From NCBI GenBank assembly GCA_012800145.1, contig JAAZJW010000355.1, forward strand, positions 1 through 5,938: a stretch of DNA of 5,938 nucleotides, read 5' to 3'. The translations under genes and the position numbers were made by a program. The notes beneath the pieces are model-generated. The model was not told the DNA's origin, searched no databases, and was given only the letters and a program-made list of their open reading frames with translations. Shown here in pieces: positions 5,150 to 5,938 of this stretch (its first letter is position 1; the number at the start of each line of letters is the position of its first letter). Origin of the DNA: Clostridiales bacterium. GTDB taxonomy: Bacteria > Bacillota > Clostridia > Peptostreptococcales > Natronincolaceae.

Positions 5150-5938
5150 TTGAGTGCAATTATAGAATGTATTCCAAACTTTAGTGAAGGACGTCGGGAA
5201 GAAATAATCGAAACTATCGCGGATACAATCAGGGTTATAAAAGGTGTCAAACTCCTTGACTATTCCAGCGATAAAAGCCATAATCGAAGTGTCTTTACTT
5301 TTATAGGAGACCCCGAATCGGTAAAAAAGGCTGCTTTTGCATCATGTAAAATGGCTTCGAAATTAATAAACATGACAAAACATTCGGGGGGACATCCACG
5401 CATGGGTGCGACCGATGTTATTCCCCTTGTTCCTATAAAAGACATAACTGTTGAAGAATGTGTGAAGCTTTCCCAAGAATTAGGTAAGCAAATTGCAGAC
5501 GAACTCTCCATACCTGTATTTTTGTATGAAGATTCCGCCACCAAGCCCGAAAGAAAAAATCTGGCCACTATCAGAAAGGGCCAGTTCGAAGGAATGGCTA
5601 AAAAACTACAGGATCCTAACTGGGCTCCGGATTTCGGCACCCCGAAAATTCACTCGACGGCGGGCGTAGTAGCTGTAGGTACCCGTATGCCCTTGATTGC
5701 TTTTAATATCAACCTGGATATATCGGATATAACCGTTGCCGACAAAATAGCTAGAACCATCCGTGAAAGCAGCGGAGGTCTAAAACATGTAAAGGCCATA
5801 GGGGTTATGCTAGAGGAACAGAACATAGCTCAGGTATCGATAAATATGACAAATTACAAAAAAACCGCCCTGCATGAGGTTTTTGAAATGGTTAAAACAG
5901 AGGCAAAACGTTATAATGCAAATATAACAAATAGTGAA
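5150..5938 (+). CDS. ftcD: Glutamate formimidoyltransferase, 3' end outside window (first 263 aa)
   Basis: A cytosolic enzyme of histidine degradation. It moves the formimino group from N-formimino-L-glutamate to tetrahydrofolate, giving 5-formimino-THF and glutamate. Family motifs run in order: IPNFSEGR (8-15), LLDYSSDKSHNRSVFTF (about 35-51), HSGGHPRMGATDVIPLVP (78-95) with H82 at the position of the catalytic histidine of mammalian FTCD, YEDSA (126-130), RKNLATIRKGQFEG (135-148) and AGVVAVGTRMPLIAFN (171-186). Single-domain bacterial versions are about 300 residues, so some 35-40 residues should lie beyond the window. No fused cyclodeaminase can be seen, since the frame is cut first. The start is TTG with a strong AAGGAGG site. 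No clear separate promoter was found, so it may be read from the radical SAM transcript or from a promoter in the repeat region. Downstream neighbours such as fchA or hutI would be expected but are not visible. Confidence 0.94.
   Translation, partial: MSAIIECIPNFSEGRREEIIETIADTIRVIKGVKLLDYSSDKSHNRSVFTFIGDPESVKKAAFASCKMASKLINMTKHSGGHPRMGATDVIPLVPIKDITVEECVKLSQELGKQIADELSIPVFLYEDSATKPERKNLATIRKGQFEGMAKKLQDPNWAPDFGTPKIHSTAGVVAVGTRMPLIAFNINLDISDITVADKIARTIRESSGGLKHVKAIGVMLEEQNIAQVSINMTNYKKTALHEVFEMVKTEAKRYNANITNSE

Noticed and set aside
5059..5640. Minus-strand frames opposite ftcD and the inverted repeat
   Set aside because: They are shadows of ftcD, whose motifs are unambiguous on the plus strand.

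Overview
The window looks like chromosomal DNA of an AT-rich anaerobic Firmicute, most likely a member of the Clostridia. The signs are strong AGGAGG-type ribosome binding sites, a ClpE-type zinc-finger AAA+ unfoldase, a free-standing glutamate formimidoyltransferase with a TTG start, and intergenic GGAACCGTCCCC-type repeats. No species can be named from sequence alone. No phage, plasmid, transposase, CRISPR, tRNA or rRNA was seen.

Layout from left to right. The 3' end of a plus-strand gene gives a C-terminal Rieske 2Fe-2S domain (1-162). A short convergent gap holds a REP-like palindrome (about 186-240). A minus-strand clpE-like gene follows (265-2604) with its own sigma-A promoter (2645-2672). 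Upstream of it, also on the minus strand, lies a probable small operon read from about 3790 down to 2704: an isochorismatase-family hydrolase (3160-3708), a 36-codon reading frame broken by one in-frame TGA (3027-3137), a 61-residue single-pass membrane protein (2808-2993), and a rho-independent terminator (2704-2744). The 403-bp divergent gap (3709-4111) holds an 11-bp tandem array resembling a PhoP box and a pair of 29-bp direct repeats. On the plus strand come a radical SAM protein with a CX4CX2C cluster motif (4112-4993), a 116-bp inverted-repeat element that shares a base with its stop codon, and the first 263 codons of ftcD (5150 to the window end).

The genes do not form one obvious pathway. 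ClpE is protein quality control. FtcD is histidine degradation through formiminoglutamate and tetrahydrofolate. The hydrolase and the radical SAM protein have no assignable substrate. The least explained material is intergenic. Three differently built repeats in three separate gaps share a GAAC..TCCCC-like core, as expected for a family of REP-like elements. The 11-bp array in front of the hydrolase gene looks like a regulatory site. I do not see a clear new multi-gene system; the best leads are the array, the repeat family and the interrupted small gene.
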